NCBI RefSeq assembly: GCF_048418805.1
Contig: NC_132791.1
Location: forward strand, 79,166,501-79,230,500
Direction of reading: 5' to 3'
Source: Vulpes vulpes
Lineage: Eukaryota > Chordata > Mammalia > Carnivora > Canidae
Length of the DNA stretch: 64,000 nucleotides
Shown here: positions 33,272 through 43,865 of the stretch, piece after piece
Position numbering within the stretch: position 1 is the first letter of the stretch
How the letters are laid out: each line of letters starts with the position of its first letter
Made by a program: the position numbers and the translations under genes
The notes under the pieces: model-generated
Database searches by the model: none
What the model was told of the DNA's origin: nothing
Seen by the model: only the letters and a program-made list of their open reading frames with translations

Positions 33272-33452
33272 CAGTGGTTTTCAAAATCAGCTGCACATCA
33301 GCATCATTGTGAACTTCTGAATATCTGAAGACATAGGTCTGACCCAGACAGTTAAATTAGAATATCTGTTTTGGGGATCCAGGCATTGGTTTGTTTGTTT
33401 TTAGACAACTCTCCAAATGATTCCAGTGTTTTTCCAAGTTTGAGAAACACTT
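33272..33452 (+). mobile_element. MER5A-like hAT relic
   Basis: It begins cagtggttttcaaa, contains 'cagctgcacatcagcatcat' and 'ccaaatgattccagtgtttt', and ends ttgagaaacact. This is the order and length of MER5A, with near-inverted ends. Confidence 0.75.
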
Positions 33453-33612
33453 CCACATCTGAATATTTTCTTGTGCTTATGCTTTTTTCTACAAACACCC
33501 ATGAGAAAGAGAGAAGTATCTGGCCAATATTAGAAAGAACCGTCATTTAAATGGTGTCTCCATACCTTCTTCCCCATTTCTTTCTCCTAAACTTACTGAA
33601 AATAGTGAAGAT

Positions 33613-35064
33613 TCTGGAGACTACATGAGCATTGAATATTTTTCCATCTCTTTGTGTCTGCCTCAGTTTCTTTAGAAGTGTTCTGTTGTTTTTAGGGTAT
33701 AGATCCTTTACCTCTTTGGTTAGGTTTATTCCTAGATATCTTATGGTTTTGGGTGCAATTGTAAATAGGATTGACTCCTCAACTTCTCTTTTTTCAGTCT
33801 CATTGCTAGTATATAGAAATGCCACTGATTTCTGGGAAAATTGGATAACCACGTGCCGAAGAATGAAACTGGACCATTCTCTTACACCATACACAAAGAT
33901 AAACTCAAAATGGATGAAAGATCTAAATGTGAGACAAGAATCCATCAAAATCCTAGAGGAGAACACAGGCAACACCCTTTTTGAACTTAGCCACAGCAAC
34001 TTCTTGCAAGATACACCTATGAAGGCAAGAGAAACAAAAGCAAAATGAACTTTTGGGACTTAAGATAAAAAGCTTCCACACAGCAAAAGAAACAGTCAAC
34101 AAAACTAAAGACAGCCTATAGAATGGTAGAAGATATTTGCAAATGACCTATCAGATAAAGGGCTAGTTTCCAAGACCTGTAAAGAACTTATTAAACTCAA
34201 CAGTAAAGAAACAAACAATCCAATCATGAAATGGGCAAAAGACATGAACAGAAATTTCACCAAAGAAGACATACACATGGCCAACAAGCACATGAGAAAA
34301 TGCTCCGCACCAGTTGCCATCAGCGAAATACAAATGAATGCAATGAAATACCACCTCACACCAGTGAGAATGGTGAAAATTAAGACAGGAAACCACAAAT
34401 GTTGGAGAGGATGTGGAGAAAAGGGAGCCCTCTTGCACTGTTGGTGGGAATGTGAACTGGTGCAGCCACTCTGGAAAACTGTGTGGAGGCTCCTCAAAGA
34501 GTTAAAAATAAAACTGCCCTACGACCCAGCAATTGCACTGTTGGGGATTTACCCCAAGGAGACAGATGCAGTGAAATGCCAGGACACCTGCACCCTGATG
34601 TTTCTAGCAGCAATGTCCACAATAGCCAAAGTGTGGAAGGAGCCTCGGTGTCCATCGAAGATGAATGGATAAAGATGTGGTCTATGTATACAATGGAATA
34701 TTCCTCAGACATTAGAAATGACAAATACCCACCATTTGCTTCGATGTGGATGGAACTGGAGGGTATTATGCTGAGTGAAATAAGTCAAGCGGGGAAGGAC
34801 AAACATTATATGGTCTCATTCATTTGGGGAATACAAAAAATAGTGAAAGGGAATAAAGGGGAAAGGAGAGAAAATGATGGGAAAAATTAGAGAGGGAGAC
34901 AGAACATGAGAGACTCCTAACTCTGGGAAACAAACAAGGGGTAGTGGAAGGAGATGTGGGAGGGGGGAGGGGGTGTCTGGGTGATGGGCACTGAGGTGGG
35001 CACTTGACAGGATGAGCACTGGGTGTTATACTATATGTTGGCAGATCGAACTCCAATAAAAAAA
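33613..35064 (+). mobile_element. L1 with 5' inversion (twin-primed)
   Basis: 33613-33835 is ORF2 sequence in reverse orientation, just downstream of the RT domain. From about 33836 the sequence switches to direct orientation (gaaaattggataaccacgtg) and runs to the 3' UTR and A-tail (aactccaataaaaaaa, about 35050-35064). Using the L1 at 43866-46115 as a ruler, the inverted block matches about 44170-44385 and the direct block starts at about 44765, so roughly 380 bp are missing at the switch. This is the hallmark of twin priming. I see no convincing TSD: aaaatagtgaagatt on the left versus aaaagtgaaaatt near 35087 is only approximate. Confidence 0.9.
33840..34890 (+). pseudogene. L1 ORF2 C-terminal fragment
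   Basis: The direct-orientation part encodes the ORF2 C-terminus in pieces. The first runs through NWITTCRRMKLDHSL to about 34048. A base loss and small deletion at about 34045-34065 follow. The open stretch 34226-34672 carries the Cys-rich CWRGCGEKGALLHCWWEC. One missing A near 34660 shifts frame into the final piece, which stops at 34888-34890. The endonuclease and RT active site are absent. A 138-codon frame from 33632 crosses the inversion point and is not a real protein. Confidence 0.88.
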
Positions 35065-37025
35065 TATACAACAAAGACAAACATTCAAAAGTGAAAATTA
35101 TTTTAATTTTTAAATCTTGAAATAGAAAATAGTATTTAAAATACATCTAATACTCTCACCCTATACATTTGTTTAGAAATGTTAGGATTCCAGCATCCTA
35201 GATTTTGGCCAGGTATCAATGTTCAGGTCTGGCTTAGTTTATAGAGAAATGTATATTTTTTCTTTCTTGGGTGTTAAGACCTGAAAATTCACATTTTTTT
35301 GGTCTTGTGTCTCTTTATATCCAATTTGTGATTCTAGCAATTATTGGAAAAAATTCAGATATTTTTACCTGACCTTGAACTATTTTGTGGTATTATATAC
35401 CTCCTCTCTCGTATTTCTAATGACCATGCTTTTAGTGAAATGGTCCATTTACTATGCCAAGCTTCTAAGAGAAATAGGAAAAATTTCCATGTTTTCTTTC
35501 TACTCTTTTGTTGCATAATGCCCATTAATGCAGTAGGGCTCAAAATAGCCAGTTAATGGCAGTCAGGGTATAGCCCTATCTTAACAGTAAAGGTATCAAC
35601 ATCAAAAACTCTGTCTGTATTTCACACTCCAGGCAGATTTTAAAAAAGACAATAACAAACAAGCTCAGTGCCACTCACCTTAGAAACCAGTGATATTAAT
35701 GAAGATAGTCCCTTTTTTGGGATATATTATGAGAGTCTTCTTAAAAGTTTATTGGAACGGGCTGCCCACTTTATTCCATCTCCAGCCTTGACTTTGAACT
35801 TTGGCCAGCATCTAAAATGGCAAAGGATGACACATTTTGCCTTCATTTGTATGATTATCGCAGCATTATCTGACAGGTAATTTCTCTCCCATTTTCTGGA
35901 GATTTTGTCTTCATTTTTGTAGGTGGAGATCAGCAATACTCTATCTTCCCAAGCCCATTTTCTAATAGGTGATAATGTCACCATTCTCAGACCACGGAAG
36001 GCTGGATCACGGTGTAAACTAGGTTTAAACAGGTCAGAAACCTACACAAGTAGGTAGCTAAGAGATACAGAAGCAGAGATGAATGTTGGCTTTCCCCATA
36101 TGAAAGATAATATTAGTCTGCGTATTTCTGTGAGATTGCTCAGTCTGGATATTTGGGTTGAAACCCCTAAAATCAAGTCATTCACTGTTTATGATTTTTT
36201 GGCTTTCTGAGACAACTGCTTTCAGTTTCTCTTGATTAGAATTGGCTTGGTTGTGCTTTTTACACCTCAAAATATCTTTACTCTGAATTCATTCCTTCTT
36301 TCTTTAGTTCAGAATCCAAGAGTCTGTTTTCTTTGTTTTCTTTGTATGTTTCTTCCAAACTATCATCACCTTGCTTCTTTTGGGTATACAGAGATTCATA
36401 AAGACCCAATAATTATCCCTTTTGGTTGGGGGTGGCATATGGGTAAGAAAAGCATCCTGTTAGAAAGACAAGGGACCCAAAAGAGATGTAGATTAGTAAG
36501 AAGACAAGAAAGAGCCAATGATAAGAACAGAACAACTATTCCTGACTGCTTGATTTAACTACAGGAGTTATTTAATCGGTTAAACTATAGAATTACGTCC
36601 CCCAACCATGGTGATGGTACTGTGAGGCCATGACAAGGTTTCGGGGCTCCTGGCACCCTTCATGGAAATATTATGGCATGGTCAAGAACTGATATAAATA
36701 TTATGAATGCTATATTGTTACAGTAAGGGGAGCAGGAATGGAAGAGATTGGTATGTGAGCATAGAAGGCAGCATTGGGTGTATATGCATCTGTATAGTCT
36801 CTCAGAAGACAGGCAGTCTGATGCTCTATACATATTGGAAATCTCAGGGGAATTACAGTGATAAATACAGTTAATTTGATGCATTTTAAAAATGTCTTGA
36901 AGTTTTTGTTATTAGGAGATTGGGGAGCTCTATAATCTGGAAAGTGATTATTAAAACTCTACCATATCAGAAGACTTTCTGTGCCTTATACACAATTGGG
37001 AATGAGTTGTGGGAGGGGGGTACAA
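35065..37025. other. unassigned non-coding DNA
   Basis: About 2 kb with no repeat family I can name. A 108-codon ORF at 36232-36558 has no recognisable domain and no coding support. Confidence 0.45.
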
Positions 37026-37049
37026 ATGTGGTCTTGAGTATCCAAGATC

Positions 37050-37790
37050 TATAAAGAACTTATTAAACTCAACAGCAAAGAAACAAACAATCCAATCATG
37101 AAATGGGCAAAAGACATGAACAGAAATTTCACCAAAGAAGACATACACATGGCCAACGAGTACATGAGAAAATTCTCAGTATCACTTGCCATCGGGGAAA
37201 TACAAATCAAACCTGCAATGAGATACCACTTCACACCAGTGACAATGGTGAAAATTAACAAACAGGAAACCACAAATGCTGAAGATGTGGAGAAAGGGAA
37301 CCCTCTTGCACTGTTGGTGGGAATGTGAACTGGAACAGCCGCTCTGGAAAACTGTGTGGAGTTTTAACTCAAAGAGTTAAAAATAGAGCTACCCTATGCC
37401 CCAGCAATTGCACTACTGGGGATTTACCCTAAAGGTACAGATGCAGTGAAAATCCAAGACACCAGCACCCCGATGTTTATAGCAGCAATGTCCACAATAG
37501 CCAAACTGTGGAAGGAGCCTTGGTGTCTGTCGAAAGATGAGTGTATAAAGAAGATGTGGCCTACATATACACTGGAATATTACTCAGCCATCAGAAATGA
37601 CGAATGAATACCCACCATTTGCTTCGACGTGGATGGAACTGGAGGGTATTATGCGGAGTGAAGTAAGTCAATTGGAGAAGGACAATCATCACATGGTTTC
37701 CAGTCATATGGGGAATATAAAAAATAGTGAAAGGGATTATAGGGGAAAGGAGAGAAAATGAGTGGGAAAAATTAGAGAGGGTGACAAAAC
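37050..37790 (+). pseudogene. L1 ORF2 C-terminal fragment
   Basis: The frame opens through MKWAKDMNRNFTKEDIHMAN (from 37098). It is lost at a deletion near 37275-37285 (aatgctgaagatgtgg), with another anomaly at 37360 (gttttaactc). Downstream blocks for the Cys-rich region and C-terminus are in other frames. Confidence 0.85.
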
Positions 37791-37977
37791 ATGAGAGACT
37801 TATAACTCTGGGAAACAAACAAGGGTAGTGGAAGGAGATGTGGGAGGGGGATGGGGTGACTGGGTGATGGGCACTGAGGGGGGCACTTGAAAGGATGAGT
37901 ACTGGGTGTTATACTATATGTTGGCAATGTATATATATGTATAAAATAGAGCTACCCTATGTAGCTATATACAAAAA

Positions 37978-37980
<3 letters not shown>

Positions 37981-38012
<32 letters not shown>
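37981..38012. repeat. (TA)16 microsatellite in the L1 tail
   Basis: A pure TA run, followed by tgtttgttt and a second TA/TG run to about 38046. Confidence 0.95.
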
Positions 38013-38016
<4 letters not shown>

Positions 38017-38054
38017 TGTTTTATATATATATATGTGTGTGTATGTGGTCTTGA

Positions 38055-38414
38055 CATTATTTATTTGGTAGGTTTTTCCCACCACCAGAAGTCCTCGTAT
38101 GACCCTTAATTACCTTGAATCCTAGTATCCTAGACAGTTTAAGGATATAAGGGAGGAAGGATCATTCTGTAGGCAACTAAGGGTCTTCCCTGCCTGTAGA
38201 ACACCCCTAGGCTGTCTGTAGACAGGCATGAGGTCAAGACTGGTTATTTCTAACCAAAGAATCAGCATGCTATTTCAAAAATACTTGGCTTAAACGAGTT
38301 AAGGGACTTAAACTCTAGGGTTGATGTGACCTTACATCCTTAGACAAGTTACTTCTGTCCTCTCTGACATAATTTTCTTGGAACACAAAACAAATGACTT
38401 AGATAAAGTCATTT
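38055..38414. other. unassigned DNA with a weak MIR-like patch
   Basis: 'agacaagttacttctgtcct' at about 38342-38361 resembles the MIR core, but the flanks do not support a firm call. Confidence 0.3.
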
Positions 38415-38428
38415 AAAAGCCTTTCCAC

Positions 38429-38544
38429 AGGGGAATCCTTGGGTGGCTCAGCAGTTTAGTGCCTGCCTTTGGCCCAGGGCATGATCCTGGAGTCCCGGGA
38501 TGGAGTCCCATATTGGGCTCCCTGCATGGAGCCTGCTTCTGTCC

Positions 38545-38575
<31 letters not shown>

Positions 38576-38614
38576 TGTGAATAAATAAATAAAATCTAAA
38601 ATAAATAAATAAAT
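38429..38614 (+). mobile_element. SINEC, plus strand
   Basis: The head is 'atccttgggtggctcagcag', the B-box-like 'gggatggagtcccata', with (CT)n and a long AAATAAAT tail. The TSD is aaaagcctttccac (38415-38428) versus aaaagactttccac (38615-38628). Confidence 0.93.
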
Positions 38615-38628
38615 AAAAGACTTTCCAC

Positions 38629-41284
38629 TTTACTATTCTGAGATTATCATTCAAGAACAAGGTTGGGGGATATTGCCTTTTTGTTCCTATAGGTTTTTTT
38701 TTTTTTTTTGTTATTATTGTTTTAAATTCTAAGTCTGTTCCTTATCAGATACGTCTTAAAGTGATGTTTTCATTAACACTCCTTTTAAATAATTTGAATG
38801 GTTACTTGTAAGCCACAACTAATATCCCTGGGACTGTGGTGGCTGGTGGGCCTATGCTGGGGATACTATGTCTTTATTCTTCAACCAGAAAGACATCATA
38901 ATGGTCTTTATCCTAATGGATCTGGGTGGACTGCTTAATGTTTGCTCACATCTTGCTTAGAGGCCTCTGAGTCACCAAGGCTTATCTCACTAGTTACTTT
39001 ATCTCAAGGGTCCCTATGGTGTCCCCAAGCTGCCAAGGAAGTGTTACCTTACCCTTTGGTATCTTTCCCTTTTCAACTGATAGAGTATGCTACCTAGGTT
39101 TTAATACACAGTTTAGATAGAACAAGCTCAGGTTATAACTTGCTCTGCCGTTATGATGCCATTATGATGAAGACTGCCCCAGTAACATGGGCTCCTGTGT
39201 TCCTAGAAGGCAAAATGCTGATGAAGACTCTGCTTTCACATGTAGCTGTTACTACTACTACCAGTTTTTGTCAGGATAAAATGCCCAGGCACATCGAAGT
39301 AGGCTTGAGAAACTTTTGCTTTAAATATCTTGTCTCTTCATAATATCCTTATTATACTTGTAAAATCTTCATTAAGAAGCCTTCAAAGAATAGAAAAAGC
39401 AAGAAATGAAAAAGACATACTTAGAGAGATAATAAGAGGAGATATCTCAGTAGAAAGAGGGAGATTAGTGTGGCGATCCACTGCCAGCTGACCTGCATCC
39501 AGCAGTCAGCCCCTGGACCAGTTTCTTCTTAGACTCATATTGATGTTTTATACAGTAAGACTGCAATGGCTATTTGAAGACAGGCAATGGACAGTTTAAC
39601 TTACTTCAGTGCTCTGTTTGATGATTGCCTAAAGGACTCACTGACTTGCTCCTATTGGGTACACTTAACAATGAAATGGTAAATCTTGTGTCTGGATTTG
39701 CATCTTATTGTGGGTCGTTGGTCCATATTTGTGTTAATTTAGCACATGACCACTTCTAAAGCCTGATTTGGTCACATTTTTCCACTCTGTTGTTGACTGT
39801 CAGGCTTCAGATGAGATAATGGAGTCTGAAAGTACCATGGTGGGAAGGGAAGGATTGTGTATGTGGATAGATAGATAAATAGATAGAGAGGGAAGAAGAG
39901 AGAGGGAGGAAGAGTGGCAAAAGAAAGGGAGCTCCACACTCAATCACACAGCAGTCTCTGTGATAAACTGCTGCTAACAAGCATGAGTGTGTCCTCCATT
40001 TCCATATAAATGTAGAATTTGACATTTTCCAGGGGTCAGTGATAAAAACGATTCATTAAAATTCCAGGAGAATAGTAATCTTTTATCTCAGAATCTCTTG
40101 GTTGCAAACGTTCTCCTTTTATTCAGTTTTGTCTTTCTTCTATCCCTTTGTCATTTGTTAAATTGTCTATATAGGGCCCTGAAAAGCCACATCCACTAGG
40201 CTACCCCTGTGTTGTAAGAGGAATGAGATAGAAGTGGCAGTGTATACTGTTCTAAGCAGAAAGTACATTGTTTTTAAGAATGTGAAAGGCAAAAAGGAAA
40301 GCATGCAACCTAAAATTTGGCTCATGAATTATTTCTTTTCTTCTGAGTAATCTGAGTAAAGAGGCTGCAAGGTTGGTTAGAACTGCTTCTCACATAGCCT
40401 AGCCATAGACTCAATCTACCTAGTTTTGGCATAGCAAGGTGCCTTCCTCTGAGAAGGGAATTCATGTGCTCTGTACTAAAGTATGGTTATTGTGAGTACA
40501 TATAATATCCTATATTCCTTGGGGAAATGTGCTAGTCCACAGTACCATATCTCATGGCCTGCCATGAGGGGGTAGGGGTATAGAATTTAATCTTTGAAAG
40601 CACAATAATGTACTTAAAGTTTGGTGAATAGCTATATGAAGTTAGTTGTTTATGAATTTGAGAAATGAAGAACCTCTTGAGACATTAAGTGCATGGACGT
40701 TGTTTCATGTAATAAAGATCTCTAAAAGGTTTAGTGTGGATTACAGAATTTTGAGTTGCAAACATACAGAAATGTTAGACAAAGGGAGAATGAGTCAATG
40801 TCACTGAGGCAGGTAGAACAAGTGTAAGAAGGAGCCAAGGCCATTAATGAAATATTGATCTTTTGTTTAAAGGAGGAGTTATCTCCTGATAAAGGATAAC
40901 ACCTTTGAGAATGCTCAGGGCAGGAACTCTAGGTAGGAGCGTTTCTTGTAAAGAAGGGAAGTGGAGTCAAGGTTAGTAGTTTTGAGGTTTAGGTCAGAGA
41001 TGATGGATAGTAGTGTGAATTATTTTTCAATTCATCATGCTGGACTCCTAGTGGAATATCTTAATCTGAAATCTATGTGTTTAGTTCTGGAAAGTTGTTT
41101 GCTTGTAATATCTATATCTTGTACTCTCTGAAATTTCTGGTGGATATGTACTCAATTTTCTCTATTGATACACTAATATTTTTATTGATGTTGTTGTTTT
41201 GTTGTTGTTCTAGAAGTTGTCTCAATTTTATTTTCCAAACTTCCTATTGAGAATTTTTCAGATGTCATTATTTTTTCTATACTT
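38629..41284. other. unassigned non-coding DNA
   Basis: About 2.6 kb without a recognised repeat. It contains a poly(T) run at 38695-38709, a short GATA tract at 39866-39886 and a 67-codon frame at 39140-39343 with no recognised domain. Confidence 0.45.
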
Positions 41285-41650
41285 TTTAAAATGAAGATAT
41301 ATTTTACACCTGTTTTAGTTTCATAAGAAAACTGGGGGAGAAGGTACAAAAATTTCCCATAAACTCTCAAACATGCATAGCCTCTCTCATTAGCAACATC
41401 CCCCACCAGAGTAGTACATTTACTTTAATTGATGAACTTGATTATGACATCATTATCACCCAAAGTCTGTAGTTTTTATTAGGGTTAGCTCTTGGTGTTG
41501 TGCAGTTTATGGTTTGGATGAATGTATAATGACATATAGCCATCATATGGTATCATACTGAGTACTTTCACCATCCTAAATATCTGCGTGCTAGCTATTC
41601 ATCGGTCCTACGCAGAAAACCCCTCTTTAAGTTTTGTTGTGCCTTTCAAT
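41285..41650 (-). mobile_element. L1M-related fragment
   Basis: 'aacatgcatagcctctctca', 'gagtagtacatttactttaa', 'atcattatcacccaaagtct' and 'ataatgacatatagccatca' form a block I recall as common in mammalian L1M-associated repeats. Orientation is my best guess. Confidence 0.5.
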
Positions 41651-41943
41651 TATTTCCTGTCTGGAATATCTTCTTCCATTTATTGGTATCAATCTTCATT
41701 ATTTAGGAGTTTCCCTCTGCTCTACCTTTTGTCTGTTTTAGTAAGCCCCCTTTATTCAATTTATTTGATTCTGTCTCTGCCTTCCATGTTAGAGGCTGTC
41801 CTTAAATATGTGCTAATCCTTGTTAGTCTCTAAATATGTCTTAGAGACTTACTTATTAACATATCTATTGTTAAACATCAGAAAATAAAGTTCTTGTCCC
41901 TTTATATATTATGGTTTTCTATCTAGATATATGCTATATAATA

Positions 41944-42005
41944 AATATATGCCTAATATGTTATACAAAATGTTATACAAAATATATGCCTAATATGTTA
42001 TACAA
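41944..42005. repeat. local tandem duplication (25-bp unit, 37-bp period)
   Basis: aatatatgcctaatatgtta plus tacaa occurs at 41944-41968 and again at 41981-42005. The spacer is itself a partial copy of the unit's end (atgttatacaa). Confidence 0.85.
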
Positions 42006-42049
42006 TATTTATATTATTTTGTATATCACATAACATAGAAGTATAGATA

Positions 42050-42780
42050 TATTACTTTTGTATTGCTGCAGAACAAATTGACATTAATTAATGGTTTAAA
42101 AAACATCCACTTAGGGATCCCTGGGTGGCGCAGCGGTTTGGCGCCTGCCTTTGGCCCAGGGCGCGATCCTGGAGACCCGGGATCGAATCCCATATCAGGC
42201 TCCCGGTGCATGGAGCCTGCTTCTCTCTCCGCCTGTGTCTCTGCCTCTCTCTCTCTCTCTGTGACTATCATAAATAAATAAAAAATTAAAAAAAAAAAAA
42301 AAAAAACCATCCACTTATTAGTTCACAGGTCTGTGATCAGAAATATGAGTGAGTTTGGCTGGAGTCTCTGCTTAGGGTCTTACAGTGCCAAAATTATGGT
42401 CTTGGCTAGCCTAAGCTTTTCTCTGGAGACTTTGGGGAAAAGTTTGCTTCCAAGTTTATTCTGGTTGTTGGCAGAATTCAGTTCAATGCAATTGTAGGCC
42501 TCAGGTCCGCGATCCCATCATTTTAATAGTAGCAATGGAATGTCACATCCTTTTCCTGCATTTTCTGACTTCTTTTTTGGTACCATCTAGAGGAAGCACT
42601 CTACTTTTAAAGGTCTCATGTGACTGCTCTGGGCCAAATCTAGATAATCTTCTTTTCATCGTATAACAGTCATACGATTGATTTCATATTCTTGGGTTCC
42701 ATCCACACAGTTCCATATACTCCCCTTACTCCAGTAGCAAGGGTCATTGAGCTTATTCTTAGAATTTTATCTACTACATT
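42050..42780 (-). mobile_element. MaLR/ERVL-type LTR relic split by a SINE
   Basis: It starts 'acttttgtattgctgcagaa', then after the SINE 'ggtctgtgatcagaaatatg' and 'ggttgttggcagaattcagt'. It ends about 'agcaagggtcattgagctta'. The order is that of an old LTR in reverse, like the one at 14133-14957. Confidence 0.55.
42114..42307 (+). mobile_element. young SINEC_Cf, plus strand
   Basis: The head gggatccctgggtggcgcag, an A-box-like TGGCGCAGCGG (42126-42136) and a B-box-like gggatcgaatccc (42179-42191) are well preserved, so the Pol III promoter may be functional. An (CT)n stretch and a long A-tail follow. The TSD catccactta lies at 42104-42113 and 42308-42317. Confidence 0.96.
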
Positions 42781-43865
42781 TATCAAGATAAGTGAAGTAC
42801 AATCATTTATGCTGCTTAAAATGGGAAGGGGACTTCAGAGAGCAAGAGCTCCCTAATCAGACTCTTGTACAGTCCTCCTTATCACTCCCACCTTTTATGA
42901 ATACTTACAGTGGTGACTGCTTCCTCTGATTCCTGACTCCTTCCTGTGTTCTGCAACCTGGATCAGCAACCTCTCAACAGCCACGTAGGGTGCAGATTTT
43001 TTTGCTATGCTAAATTAGTGATTTGGGTGCTTTGCATCTTCTGAAGATGTGTTGACATCTCTTGTCTGCAGTTCATCTCCTCCATTATTGTTATTGTATG
43101 TTTCTACCATCTTATTGCTTTACTATCTTTAAACTTTGCTAACGTTTGTCCAACAAATCTTCTGGATTAGCAGTCCCTTGTATAAAACATGTGATTCACT
43201 AGTAACACAAAACAGGACTGAACTGGGTAAAAACTGATATGAAATCAGAGATGCAAAGTTTCTGATTCTTTTTGTAATGTTGCTACTCCTCTCACCAGTT
43301 CATAGATTTTCCTTTGAGGAGACAGTTTTTCTTAAAACATGAAAACATTTTATCTAGACAGTGAAATATTTATTGAGTCATTGAAGTGATTTTTAACAAT
43401 ATATCAAGAATCTAGATAACATCTGGAAGTTTTGGCTTTTTTCAATGTGGGTAGTGTTCTGTCAGTATTTTTTAAATCCTTGTTTAAAACTAATTTTTTC
43501 TTAAATTTAAAATATTGTTTTTAGTTGGTAGCATAAAATATTAAATAAATATGAAGCCTTAAAGGCATTCATGGCCTTGCTACTGTATTGTTTTATTGGA
43601 TGTACTTTTTATCATCCCTCAAGTTTTTTCAAATACTTTACACATTTTCTCAAATGATTTCTTAAGGCTGAAGCAGTACTGGATATGTGCGTCTGGTTAA
43701 TACAAACCAGAAGCAGCAGAAGTGTACTTTCCCTTCCTCCTCTTTAGCAAAACAATTCGATTTAAATCTGAAATGGCACTTTGAAGAACTTTCTTATTAA
43801 AGTATAGTCTTATTTCTTCTAATTTAGGGAGAGTCCAAGCTATTGTTTGGTTAATACAGCAGTTC
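42781..43865. other. unassigned non-coding DNA
   Basis: AT-rich; no gene or repeat family is recognised. Confidence 0.45.

Larger units (their letters stand above)
37038..38042 (+). mobile_element. young 5'-truncated L1 with abnormal 3' tail
   Basis: Direct ORF2 C-terminus and 3' UTR from 37038 to about 37927 (..actatatgttggca). The usual 'aactccaataaa' ending and A-tail are replaced by TA-rich sequence. This includes a 19-base copy of the element's own ORF2 (aaaatagagctaccctatg at 37943-37961, identical to 37380-37398) and (TA)n at 37981-38012. The perfect 12-bp TSD atgtggtcttga lies at 37026-37037 and 38043-38054. Confidence 0.92.

Noticed and set aside
33547..33999. 150-codon minus-strand ORF
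   Set aside because: It is a chance frame spanning unique flank, inverted L1 ORF2 and antisense direct L1. It is not a single gene.
36232..36558. 108-codon ORF
   Set aside because: No recognisable domain, no signal of coding composition and no supporting context; consistent with chance in AT-rich DNA.
42114..42195. tRNA gene call at a SINE head
   Set aside because: A-box and B-box are tRNA-derived, but the sequence continues into a SINEC body and A-tail. It is a SINE head and not a tRNA gene.
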